Shown here piece after piece: positions 42,935 to 51,365 of a stretch of 64,000 nt of DNA (positions within the stretch are counted from its first letter, which is position 1; each line of letters starts with the position of its first letter). Source of the stretch: Sulfobacillus thermosulfidooxidans DSM 9293. GTDB taxonomy: Bacteria > Bacillota > Sulfobacillia > Sulfobacillales > Sulfobacillaceae. The stretch lies in assembly GCF_900176145.1 (NCBI RefSeq), contig NZ_FWWY01000001.1:315517-379516 (forward strand). Reading direction: 5' to 3'. Below the pieces are notes generated by a model. The model was not told where the DNA came from. It saw only the letters and a program-made list of their open reading frames with translations, and ran no database searches. Position numbers and translations under genes: made by a program.

Positions 42935-43810
42935 TTAAAAATGATGGCGTAACCACTCATGTACGAGAGGAACCCGGTAAGCGAGTAATGTCAAATGCCC
43001 ATCGTCTGCATTCAAATGAGATTCGGCTGAAATAATATGTTGGCGTAGCCACTGACCATGGGAGAAGGGAACAAACCGGTCTTGTTCCCCTTGCCATATC
43101 TGCACCGGAATCGAAATCGCCGACACGTCAAAACCCCACGGTTTTACAAACGCCAAATCATCATCGAGCCACCCCTCAATCCCGTAAGTTTTTACCGTAC
43201 TAAAGGATTCCAGTAAATATGCCCCGAAATCGCCTGTCAACGTCCTTTGATCCACAAAACTGAGTAATGACCGCATACTCTCCAAAAGTGTCGGCAAATC
43301 CAAATGAGTCAGCGCTTGTGCTCGCTGAGTCAAATCGGCCCGAATGGCATCCGGCCCTTGAAGAGCCGCCGAAAATTCTTCGATATTGTCTTCTCCCATC
43401 CCAGCAAGAAAATCGAGGTCTTGAGCCCCATACGGCGCGACACTCGCTAGGGCACAAGCGGCCACCACGCGAGAGGGTAGTAAGGCGGCACACGCCAGGG
43501 CATGGGGACCTCCGCCAGATATTCCCCAAGTTGCGCAGCGTTCGATGTTTAAGGCATTTAAAATATCTTCAACATCCCGTGCAGCGTCGGCCACATTCCG
43601 ACCCTCATGACGGGTGGAACCGCCATAACCGGGGCGACTATAACTTAGAAGGCGGATATGACGATCAAGAGCATCCGCTATATGAGGCCCATACAAGATC
43701 CCCGCGCCAGGTGTCCCATGATGCACAATAACAGCCGGACCCTTGGGATCGCCCGCTTCCACCACGTGAAGAACACGGCCATCACGTGTCTTGATCTGAT
43801 AAGTTTTCAT
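42935..43810 (-). CDS. alpha/beta hydrolase
   Basis: A 291-residue alpha/beta-hydrolase-fold enzyme: VIVHHGTPGAGILYG (oxyanion HG region), CATWGISGGGPHALACAALLP with the nucleophilic Ser in GxSGG, and a C-terminal His in DDGHLTLLAY; an Asp in VQIWQGEQDRFVPF completes the triad. It could be a proline iminopeptidase-like or lactone esterase; the substrate is unknown. ATG 43810 follows GAAAAGAAGGGAAAAAG. It stands alone. Confidence 0.88.
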   Translation of the reverse strand: MKTYQIKTRDGRVLHVVEAGDPKGPAVIVHHGTPGAGILYGPHIADALDRHIRLLSYSRPGYGGSTRHEGRNVADAARDVEDILNALNIERCATWGISGGGPHALACAALLPSRVVAACALASVAPYGAQDLDFLAGMGEDNIEEFSAALQGPDAIRADLTQRAQALTHLDLPTLLESMRSLLSFVDQRTLTGDFGAYLLESFSTVKTYGIEGWLDDDLAFVKPWGFDVSAISIPVQIWQGEQDRFVPFSHGQWLRQHIISAESHLNADDGHLTLLAYRVPLVHEWLRHHF

Positions 43811-43938
43811 CTTTTTCCCTTCTTTTCCTTTATTTGCTTTTGTCTTCGTTGCTATGTCAGTTTATCTAAGTCTGATAATAAATGATGATAAACAACACGG
43901 TATCTGGTTTCTGTCATGGATCAAGTCTTTGATCGAAA

Positions 43939-43967
43939 CAGGACTGCACTTTAGGTGCAGTCCTGTG
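43939..43967 (-). terminator. terminator of the acyl-ACP-reductase-like gene
   Basis: ACAGGACTGCAC pairs with GTGCAGTCCTGT around TTTAG, a perfect 12-bp stem. On the minus strand it is followed by TTTCGATC, so the T-run is short. It sits about 50 bases past the stop of the gene above. Confidence 0.65.
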
Positions 43968-44014
43968 AAGACCCTGGGCAATCTCCTCATGTTCCAAGAG
44001 CGATCCCACGATGA

Positions 44015-45121
44015 TTATGTCACACTATGTGAAATCCCATGGGGCTTTGGATGACGGACATGTTCCCGTATGCGCTCAATCTCCCGGTCATCGATAGCCC
44101 GCTCAAAACGTCTAAATCCGGCCAGTTTGAAGCCATGCTGCCGTCCCAACTGGTGAATTTCCGATACTTTGGAAATCTCAATTTCTGGTCCCAGGGTGAA
44201 ATTCTCTAAACGGTTGGACAACGCGAGGATCATCGTTTCCGCCATGCAAGCCTCGACCATTTTCGGCGGAAATCCAAAGTTGAACCCCATATCAGCCCGC
44301 TCACCGGGCACCTCAATCACGCCCCCATCTAAGACCAGCACATCATGCCGTTTCTGAGTCACGACCGCCGAAATATTGCGCGGCCGGGCCACATCCGTAA
44401 TGACCGCCCCGGGTTTCAAGTCCTCCGGTTCGATAATGGCACCAGGAGCTGAGGACACTGCGATCACAATATCAGCATCGCGCACAGCCGACCGCGCATC
44501 GGTAGAAATATCCACTGATAGATGAGGAAATTGATGCGTGAGACGGGCCTTCAACAAGTCAAGTTGATCGGCATGCCGGGCTACTAAACGCAAGTGGTGG
44601 ATGGATGGGGCCAAGACAAAACATGTCGCTCTTCCAATCGACCCCGTAGCCCCGAGCACCGTTACGTGAGCTGTAGCTAAATCCATATCCATTCGCCGGG
44701 CCGCTGCCAGCGTACCCTCGATAGCCGTTGCCGTCGTATAGGAATTTCCCGTGGTTACCGGAATATTTAGGCGCTGCGAGAGAGTGACACCGCGGTCCCC
44801 CGCAATTTTGGTGAACGCCCCCAGTCCCAAGATTTCGGCTCCGAGATCTTCCGCCATTTTTCCCGCTTTTTCGAGTTTTGTCAGAACCCATTCGTAAGGC
44901 GAATTTAATATCAATTGCGGAGTGAGAGGCAGACCAATCAGCCATCCCTCCAACTCTTCTCCTGTTGGGGAATGAACGCCCGTCACATGGCCCGTCAAAA
45001 CGGGATCAATATGTTTAAAAACCGATTCCACAAGTTTGGGTGGCAAGTATCGTGTAAACGGATACTTTCTTGCAAAATCATCAAAGCGCAAGGGATGCAA
45101 AATGAATGCAAAACGCCGCAA
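44015..45121 (-). CDS. shikimate dehydrogenase-like/acyl-ACP reductase-like oxidoreductase (COG5322 type)
   Basis: A 368-residue protein with an N-terminal domain that reads ILGLGAFTKIAGDRGVTL and IPVTTGNSYTTATAIEGTL, and a Rossmann domain starting at VTVLGATGSIGRATCFVLA. These segments correspond to the cyanobacterial acyl-ACP reductase (AAR) family, which yields fatty aldehydes from acyl-ACP, and to COG5322 proteins in other bacteria whose substrate is unknown. TTG 45121 is preferred since AGGAGGTGATTGCCAC precedes it; codons upstream (Cys/Gly-rich) look non-coding. A palindromic operator overlaps its leader. The enzyme may act on thioesters, but this is inference. Confidence 0.65.
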   Translation of the reverse strand: MRRFAFILHPLRFDDFARKYPFTRYLPPKLVESVFKHIDPVLTGHVTGVHSPTGEELEGWLIGLPLTPQLILNSPYEWVLTKLEKAGKMAEDLGAEILGLGAFTKIAGDRGVTLSQRLNIPVTTGNSYTTATAIEGTLAAARRMDMDLATAHVTVLGATGSIGRATCFVLAPSIHHLRLVARHADQLDLLKARLTHQFPHLSVDISTDARSAVRDADIVIAVSSAPGAIIEPEDLKPGAVITDVARPRNISAVVTQKRHDVLVLDGGVIEVPGERADMGFNFGFPPKMVEACMAETMILALSNRLENFTLGPEIEISKVSEIHQLGRQHGFKLAGFRRFERAIDDREIERIREHVRHPKPHGISHSVT

Positions 45122-45136
45122 GTGGCAATCACCTCC

Positions 45137-45183
45137 TGTGCACAAACATGTGCACATTTTACCACATTGCACTAGAAAGCCAA
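45137..45183 (-). promoter_or_regulatory. promoter with double TGTGCACA operator upstream of the reductase-like gene
   Basis: On the minus strand TTGGCT (45178-45183) and TAAAAT (45156-45161) are spaced by 16 bases. Immediately downstream the transcript start region holds TGTGCACA-ATGTT-type spacing: two palindromic octamers TGTGCACA at 45137-45144 and 45149-45156, four bases apart, ending just before the ribosome site. A repressor bound there would block initiation or early elongation. Confidence 0.65.
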
Positions 45184-45439
45184 AATCTCCCCCAAAGCCG
45201 CCGAGTTCATACTGTAGACTTGCTTCTTAATCCCACTACCCGCTTAATAGACGTACGCAACCGTTGAGAAAGTCCATCACCGCATCATCCCCGCGGGCAC
45301 CGTGGCTTACTGACCATTGCGCCAAAACCCGCTAACATTTAAAGAGAATTATAGGATGCCTATTCCATTTGATCTTATTGACAAGAGGATCATTGTCAAA
45401 AGCGGCTCCTTATTAACCCTCACTGGCGGCTAGTCCTCT

Positions 45440-46825
45440 TTATGGCAAATAAAATGGCTCAGAGCGATGGCTTAATCCCCATTCGAGAGCTTCCATAGCC
45501 GGTCCCGACAGTTTAATACCGGCATCGGGACGCATAATGGCTAGCACTTCGTCAGTGTCTAATTGCCGGCGATAAGGGCGCGCATGCGCTAAGGCGTCAT
45601 AAACATCCGCCACCGCCACGATTTGCCCTGTTAACGGAATCTCTTGTCCTTTGAGGCCTAAATGATAGCCACATCCATCCAGTCTCTCATGATGGGAGGC
45701 AGCGGCAACCGCGACGGGATGAAGTAGCGACAGGGGTTCTAAGATATGATAAGTCCACTGAGGATGCTTTTCGATTTCGCGTCGTTCCATCTCATCGAGA
45801 CGTCCTGGCTTATCCAAAATTAAATTGCTAACCCCGAGTTTTCCTAAATCGTGAAAGAATCCAGCCAGTAGCGTTTCTTCTTGCAAGCGCTTACTAAGGC
45901 CCATAATTTCAGCTATCTCTGCCGCAACCCGGGCCGTTCGCATCGAATGCATTGCTGTCCAACTTGATTTGGTATCAACGATTTCGCCAAAGACCCGAGC
46001 AATGTGCAACAATTGGTCCAACGAATTTAATGGGATTGCAGAAGGATCGGGATCCAGAGCCGCAATGGAATGAGGATCAGAAATGTGATTGAGCTGGTAC
46101 CAAAACTGTGCTGGACGCGCTATAGCCAGAAAGATATCGACAAGCTCCGGATCAAACCATGTGCCTTTTCGGTCTTGCGCAACTTGAAGCGCACTATCTG
46201 GCCCCGAACGGTTCCAAAAAATCTCTACCGTTTGCGCCAAATTTAAAATCCGAGCCAAAATCGGAATCTCTTCGCCTTTTAACCCGCGCGGATGTCCTGA
46301 CCCATCCCAGTGTTCATCAAGATTAAGAACGGCTTGGGGAGCAATGTTCACCCATCCGAGTTCCCTAACCACATCGGCGCCACGCGTACAGCGCATCTCG
46401 ACCAATTCGCGCGCAGCCCCCTGGCCCCTTTTGCCCAAACTCACAATTTGGTAAATACGCTGGGCTAAGGGAGCTCCCACTTTAGCTTGCGAGACGGCAT
46501 AGCGCATCGCATGCCATAAATTGGACCAGTTGACCGACTTCAGGGCGTATTTAGCGCTGCGATCATCGGTCCCAAACCATTCCGCTACTTGCTGCGCATT
46601 AGCCGAGCACCCTGCATCTTTTAACAGCAAAGCATAGTAGAGTTCCGCGCGTTCTTTTTCCGGCAAATCTAAATGTCGGCCGATTTCCATGCCAATCCAA
46701 CAGGTGCGCATCGCATGACCCATGGGTTCGCCTTCTGTAAGATCTAATGCACGAGAGAGGGCCGCCACCAATTCAGCGGTGGGAATGGACATAGCCGGGT
46801 CGTAATTAATCATGGGGATGCTCAC
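45440..46825 (-). CDS. HD-GYP domain phosphohydrolase
   Basis: A 461-residue soluble protein with two HD-like halves. The C-terminal half has GFFHDLGKLGVSNLIL (the HD pair), HPQWTYHILEPL, and ASHHERLDGCGYHLGLKGQEIPLTG with the HD-GYP-type signature (GCGYH where the canonical motif is GxGYP). The N-terminal half repeats the pattern (LDEHWDGSGHPRGLKGEEIPI) but has KDAGC where HD would be, so its metal site is probably lost. HD-GYP proteins degrade cyclic-di-GMP; the altered Pro leaves activity open. It has no receiver domain. Confidence 0.85.
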   Translation of the reverse strand: MSIPMINYDPAMSIPTAELVAALSRALDLTEGEPMGHAMRTCWIGMEIGRHLDLPEKERAELYYALLLKDAGCSANAQQVAEWFGTDDRSAKYALKSVNWSNLWHAMRYAVSQAKVGAPLAQRIYQIVSLGKRGQGAARELVEMRCTRGADVVRELGWVNIAPQAVLNLDEHWDGSGHPRGLKGEEIPILARILNLAQTVEIFWNRSGPDSALQVAQDRKGTWFDPELVDIFLAIARPAQFWYQLNHISDPHSIAALDPDPSAIPLNSLDQLLHIARVFGEIVDTKSSWTAMHSMRTARVAAEIAEIMGLSKRLQEETLLAGFFHDLGKLGVSNLILDKPGRLDEMERREIEKHPQWTYHILEPLSLLHPVAVAAASHHERLDGCGYHLGLKGQEIPLTGQIVAVADVYDALAHARPYRRQLDTDEVLAIMRPDAGIKLSGPAMEALEWGLSHRSEPFYLP

Positions 46826-47132
46826 CTCACTTCCAACTTATCACAGCTGGGTTGAGAAGACGGCATCCTTAGACCCAATTTTAAGAGACGTGCTCCTATC
46901 TAAGGCCGATGCTATATAATGATTTCCCATCTTTTGCGCTCAAATTACAGATTCTGCCGGATAGCCTATCTCTTCTTGGCTTCTTGCCATGATCCAGGGC
47001 CTGAAAAAATTGACGGTAAAAACAAATTTCTCTTCCAAAAACCCACATTCACTCCTTACCATTATGCCATAATTTGTATGCCTCAAATATTACGATAAAG
47101 CGTTGGAAAAATTATTCGAAAGGTTGTGTTTT
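46826..47132. other. divergent intergenic region
   Basis: About 300 bases between the HD-GYP gene and the secreted beta-helix/SGNH gene. It contains AT-rich stretches near 47060-47100 that may hold the promoter of the latter (CATAAT around 47069), but no clear -35. No reading frame or structured element is convincing. Confidence 0.35.
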
Positions 47133-49493
47133 ATGCAAAAACGTCGCATTTTATTCCCTTTAATGGCAGGCGCTTTGGGAATCCTGTTATGGACCGGTTC
47201 TCCTCTTTTCGCGGCCACCTCTGGGTCTGTCACTGTATATGTGAGCCCGCAAGGCAGCAATACCATGGGAAGCGGGTCCGTAGAACACCCCTATCAAACA
47301 ATCGATTATGCCTTATCTGTGGCTCCTACTGGTGCAACCGTTGAGCTCTTACCTGGCGTTTACCATGAAAGTCCCATTATTGCCAAAACCGTGACCCTTA
47401 GAGGGGAAACCGGCGAACGGCAACACACCATCATTGATGCTAAAGGATATAATAATGCCATACTCATTACTGGCCTGAGTGCTAGTGGTACCCAAATTTC
47501 CCATTTGACGTTAGAAAATGCCAATAATCAAGATATTTTAGGCGTTGATGCGTCGCATCTCCTTATCAGCCACGATACCATTACACAAAGCGATCAGAAT
47601 CCGACTCCTTCGATTTTTGAAAACAAAGCCATTACCCTGATGGGGTCTACGGACAGTGTGATTCGTGACAATATGATTATCCATAACCCTGAAGGAGGGA
47701 TTACCTTAACGGATGATGGGATGTTTTCTCCCGGACTGGCTGACCCCTTTTCCGATCATCCTTCCATGGTCTCAGAAGATAATCAGATATCCAACAACGT
47801 TGTGGAAAATAATCCGGGGGGATGCGGCATTGTCGTGGGTTCTTTTAATAAAGCCGGATCCATTGGAAACCAAATTTTGAATAATACCGTATCTGGAAAT
47901 GCTCAAGGCATTGACATTGGTGTTGCTCCCATGGGAAGTCAATCACTCAATAATGTGGTATCTGGCAATATCATTTCCCACAACACCATTCCCGGCGTGC
48001 TCGTTCACCTCACCGCTCCCGGACAACTTATGTCCGGCACTATCGTCCGCGACAACACGATATTGGACAATGGTCCTGACCCGGAATTCCATTTGTTTAA
48101 GCCTACTGGAATTACCCTCATGGGGCAGGGATCGGTGGTCAGGGACACGACAATCGAGCAGAACGTTGTTAGTCAAGAATATTATGGCATCTGGAGTCAA
48201 AATGCGCAGGGAACACAGGGCATCTCAACAAATACAACAAGCCATGTTACCACAGCGTATAACGTCGCTGCACCGCCTTTATCCATCACTTTGCAAGGAC
48301 CAACAGGACAACTCACGTCAGCGACTCGTTTAACTTATACAGCCTTATCGTCTGAACCCATGCTTTATCAGTTTTGGCTCCAAAATTCTTCGGGTCAATG
48401 GACGGTGATCCAAAATTACTCAAAGAGTGCTCAAGTGCATCTCGCCAATTTACCCGCAGGGACCTATACTCTCGTCGTCTATGGAATGACGCCTACCGAG
48501 CTCGCAGCCAACAACTGGCGTAGCGCCGTAAGTCACAGTGTGGTTATTGAAATAGGAAGCCACGTTCAAGCATCAGAACAAGGGCCGGCGACGGTCGGTC
48601 AGACTGAAATCCTGAGCGCATCATCGACAGGCATTTCTCATATCCAGTATCAATTTTGGCTTAAGACCCCGGAGGGTCAATGGATATCTTCTGGCACCTA
48701 TGGACCAGCTTTATTTAAGTTTACTCCTGAAGAACCGGGTACGTATCAAGTCGTGATTTATGCCAAACCTCTGAACGCTGTGGCGAATGCTAGCGAAGCC
48801 GCAAGTACGACCACGACCATGAATATTGCCCCGGCTGCCAATTCGCTGGTAGCCTTAGGCGATTCGATTAGTTTTGGCTACAACTTAGGTCCCAATCTTC
48901 AACCCTCTCCATTGGCTTTCCCCTACCTTATCGGTCAACAGGAACATCTTCCCGTTAATGACTTAGCTGTACCCGGGTGGACATCCACCAATTTACTGAC
49001 AGCACTGAACACTCCTTTGTATCTTGAAACCCTGAAAACCTCCAAAGTCGTTACCATTGATATTGGCAACAACGATTTGCTATCCATCGCGTTGAAAGAC
49101 GGCATCTTATTCAGCAGTGCGGACCAACTTACCCCATCTGAAGAGAGTGCAATCTCTCAAGCACTAAACCAATTTCGCATCAACCTGGGAATGATTTTGA
49201 CAGAAGTGCATCAAGAGGCGCCACAAGCTCACATTGTTTTGTACAATATCTATAATCCCATTCCCACCCAAATGGCTGCGTTGCATAATCTTGTCAATCC
49301 CCCTATTTTGGCGATGAATCAAATTATCGCCAAAGTCGCTCTTGCCTTTCATATTCCCGTTGCCAACGCCTACCAGGCCTTTGATGGTCATGAACAACAG
49401 GATATTATTACGGAGAATGTGCATCCCTCTGTCATCGGTCAAGAAACCTTAGCTACGCTTGGAGAACAATTACTGAATACCTCAAATCCCTGA
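47133..49493 (+). CDS. secreted fusion protein: parallel beta-helix, Ig-like repeats and SGNH hydrolase
   Basis: About 786 residues. A signal peptide (KRRILFPLMAGALGILLW ... FAATSG) leads to a DUF1565/right-handed beta-helix region (VYVSPQGSNTMGSGSVEHPYQTIDYAL, residues about 35-370) with many N-rich turns (ISNNVVEN, ISHNTIP). Two similar Ig-like repeats follow (YQFWLQNSSGQWTVIQNYS; YQFWLKTPEGQWISSGTYG). The C-terminus is an SGNH/GDSL hydrolase: LVALGDSISFGYNLG (block I), IDIGNNDLL (block III) and ENVHPSVIG (block V). It may bind and de-esterify an extracellular polysaccharide. ATG 47133 follows AAAGGTTG; an in-frame TTG at 47103 lacks a ribosome site. Confidence 0.85.
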   Translation: MQKRRILFPLMAGALGILLWTGSPLFAATSGSVTVYVSPQGSNTMGSGSVEHPYQTIDYALSVAPTGATVELLPGVYHESPIIAKTVTLRGETGERQHTIIDAKGYNNAILITGLSASGTQISHLTLENANNQDILGVDASHLLISHDTITQSDQNPTPSIFENKAITLMGSTDSVIRDNMIIHNPEGGITLTDDGMFSPGLADPFSDHPSMVSEDNQISNNVVENNPGGCGIVVGSFNKAGSIGNQILNNTVSGNAQGIDIGVAPMGSQSLNNVVSGNIISHNTIPGVLVHLTAPGQLMSGTIVRDNTILDNGPDPEFHLFKPTGITLMGQGSVVRDTTIEQNVVSQEYYGIWSQNAQGTQGISTNTTSHVTTAYNVAAPPLSITLQGPTGQLTSATRLTYTALSSEPMLYQFWLQNSSGQWTVIQNYSKSAQVHLANLPAGTYTLVVYGMTPTELAANNWRSAVSHSVVIEIGSHVQASEQGPATVGQTEILSASSTGISHIQYQFWLKTPEGQWISSGTYGPALFKFTPEEPGTYQVVIYAKPLNAVANASEAASTTTTMNIAPAANSLVALGDSISFGYNLGPNLQPSPLAFPYLIGQQEHLPVNDLAVPGWTSTNLLTALNTPLYLETLKTSKVVTIDIGNNDLLSIALKDGILFSSADQLTPSEESAISQALNQFRINLGMILTEVHQEAPQAHIVLYNIYNPIPTQMAALHNLVNPPILAMNQIIAKVALAFHIPVANAYQAFDGHEQQDIITENVHPSVIGQETLATLGEQLLNTSNP

Positions 49494-49504
49494 ACCTTAA
49501 CTAT

Positions 49505-49548
49505 GACAAAGCCGCTGCCATCCCGTTAGGACTGGTAGCGGCTTTGTC
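49505..49548 (+). terminator. terminator hairpin of the beta-helix/SGNH gene
   Basis: GACAAAGCCGCT-GCCA pairs with TGGT-AGCGGCTTTGTC (16 bp, one G-T) around a 12-base loop. The following sequence CGTTGCCTTTCTC has only a weak T-run. On the other strand the hairpin would face the MFS gene end, too far to serve it surely. Confidence 0.65.
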
Positions 49549-49787
49549 CGTTGCCTTTCTCTAAGCTAGATAATGCCCCGAACAAGAGAGTGAATCATAG
49601 CGAAACCTTAGCCCCAGCCTGTTCTCCCTTTGGCGGCAATTCCCTAAAACCTGATCGATTTCCCGAACCATTCATTTTATAATGGTTTCACATAATGCCT
49701 TTCAGTATATGGGCTACCGTGGAAGAAGACCCTAAGCAGCGATATCGGTCTAGAATCTGTGCAGAAAAGTCCATTCACCATCATTTT

Positions 49788-51002
49788 TTAATGCGAGATA
49801 CGACGATTGGTAACGGTTAGCCAAGGGAACCGCGGTATTAACATCAACAGGGAAAACAACCCGAAGCCCATGACGATGAAACCCGCTACACGGGTAATCT
49901 GCGGCACAGCAAAATAATGTAAGAGCCACAATCCCATTATCCCTCCCAGCACCGAGCCGATATAAGCACTCGACCGGCTCAAACCAGAAATCCTCCCAAT
50001 CCAGCGTGCGTCTGTTTGTTGCTGCCGCAGAGCTCGCCAAAACGTGGTATAGATCGTGACTCCCCCCAGGTACAGGGCTTGGCCCACGACCACAAGCCAC
50101 GGAATGCTCACCCAACTCACCCAGAGCACTCCAAGACCCTGCACGACGACGCCAATGGCCATCAGGAGCAAGGGACGATGCGCCGCCACACGTATTATCC
50201 CGGCAGGAGCATGTTGAATCAAGAGATTCACCAAATACGGGAAGCCATTGGCAATGCCCAGCCATAGGCCTATTTGTGCAATAGATAGATGGAGATGAAG
50301 TCGCAATAGAATGACTAACAAACCAGAATACGTCGCCAACGCAAAATTGACAAATCCGCTGAAGATTAGTCCCCAACGCAGCTGGGGATGACGCGGAAGA
50401 AAACATACTATATCCCGGGTTAGGAAGAAAGAGTTTACCCGTTGTGGTAGCCCTAAATTCTTCAGACTCTGCGCACGGTATAAACTGACAACCGCGGTGA
50501 GCACTAATATGCCTTGAACGACTAATATCTCAACATATCCGGTTGCAGCTAAAAGGCTTCCGCCAATCAGAGGGCCTAAGAATCCTGTAACATAGTTGAT
50601 GGCTTCCCACCGGGCATTCATCTGCAATAAACGCTCGGCCGAAGTTAATAAGGGAAAGCATGATTCTATGATGGGTAATACGCTGGCCAATGATGAACCC
50701 ATAACAAATCCGGCCAGAGGCACCAAGACGTGCCACGATGGATGATAATGCCACATCATCAACAGCAATATAGGGAGAAACAAGGTCAAATTAAGGACTA
50801 CCAGGAGACGTTGACGATGAAACCGATCGGCCAAAAGTCCGCCAACCAAGCCAAGACCAATATAGGGAATCATCTCAAAAATAAACGCCCATAAGGCCCA
50901 GATCGGATTATGAGTTGCCGAATAAATTTCCCACGGCAAACTCACCAAATATATTTGATAAACTAGCAAAATCAATCCTTGGCCATACAAAAGAGAATTC
51001 AC
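49788..51002 (-). CDS. MFS transporter
   Basis: A 404-residue major facilitator with 11-12 helices. The conserved loop between helices 2 and 3 reads GLLADRFHRQRLLVVLNL, and the second half starts after LPRHPQLRWGLIFSGFVNFAL. The gene resembles small-molecule/antibiotic exporters of the MFS_3 type. The N-terminus (NSLLYGQGLILLVYQIYLVSLPWEIY) begins within the first helix, which is a short but usual form in this group. GTG 51002 has only AAGGGTG about 10 bases upstream. Substrate unknown. Confidence 0.82.
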   Translation of the reverse strand: MNSLLYGQGLILLVYQIYLVSLPWEIYSATHNPIWALWAFIFEMIPYIGLGLVGGLLADRFHRQRLLVVLNLTLFLPILLLMMWHYHPSWHVLVPLAGFVMGSSLASVLPIIESCFPLLTSAERLLQMNARWEAINYVTGFLGPLIGGSLLAATGYVEILVVQGILVLTAVVSLYRAQSLKNLGLPQRVNSFFLTRDIVCFLPRHPQLRWGLIFSGFVNFALATYSGLLVILLRLHLHLSIAQIGLWLGIANGFPYLVNLLIQHAPAGIIRVAAHRPLLLMAIGVVVQGLGVLWVSWVSIPWLVVVGQALYLGGVTIYTTFWRALRQQQTDARWIGRISGLSRSSAYIGSVLGGIMGLWLLHYFAVPQITRVAGFIVMGFGLFSLLMLIPRFPWLTVTNRRISH

Positions 51003-51365
51003 TGTATCAATACACCCTTAAACCATAATTCCCTCGCGATGTTAGAACCCTCGGGAACAACACCTGTAATCATTCATGAAGATTGTATCAAGATAATCTC
51101 ATAAAAATTAAGTCTATTACGACTTTTTAATATAGGATTTACCTCTACTGAAATGCCGCGGCTTATAGTTATTGCAAGTGCCCATACATCTTTGTCTTGT
51201 CATCTAGAATCCGTAAAATCCTATCGATCGTCATTTCATCAGTGGGAAGGAGAGCTTGGCTCTCTTTGAAAGTGTGACGCATCTGAAAGCCAGAAAATCC
51301 CCAAATTGATCCCTGTAGGGTCAATCTCACACACCGGAATTGATCGGTAGATCTGCATAAAAATA
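51003..51365. other. intergenic region upstream of the germination operon
   Basis: About 360 bases between the MFS gene and gerA, which diverge. A sigma-G promoter is expected for germination genes, but I could not identify a secure -35/-10 pair by eye. A GGAAGGAG with a TTG and a 17-codon frame near 51250 is present; it has no family features and is left unannotated. Confidence 0.35.
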
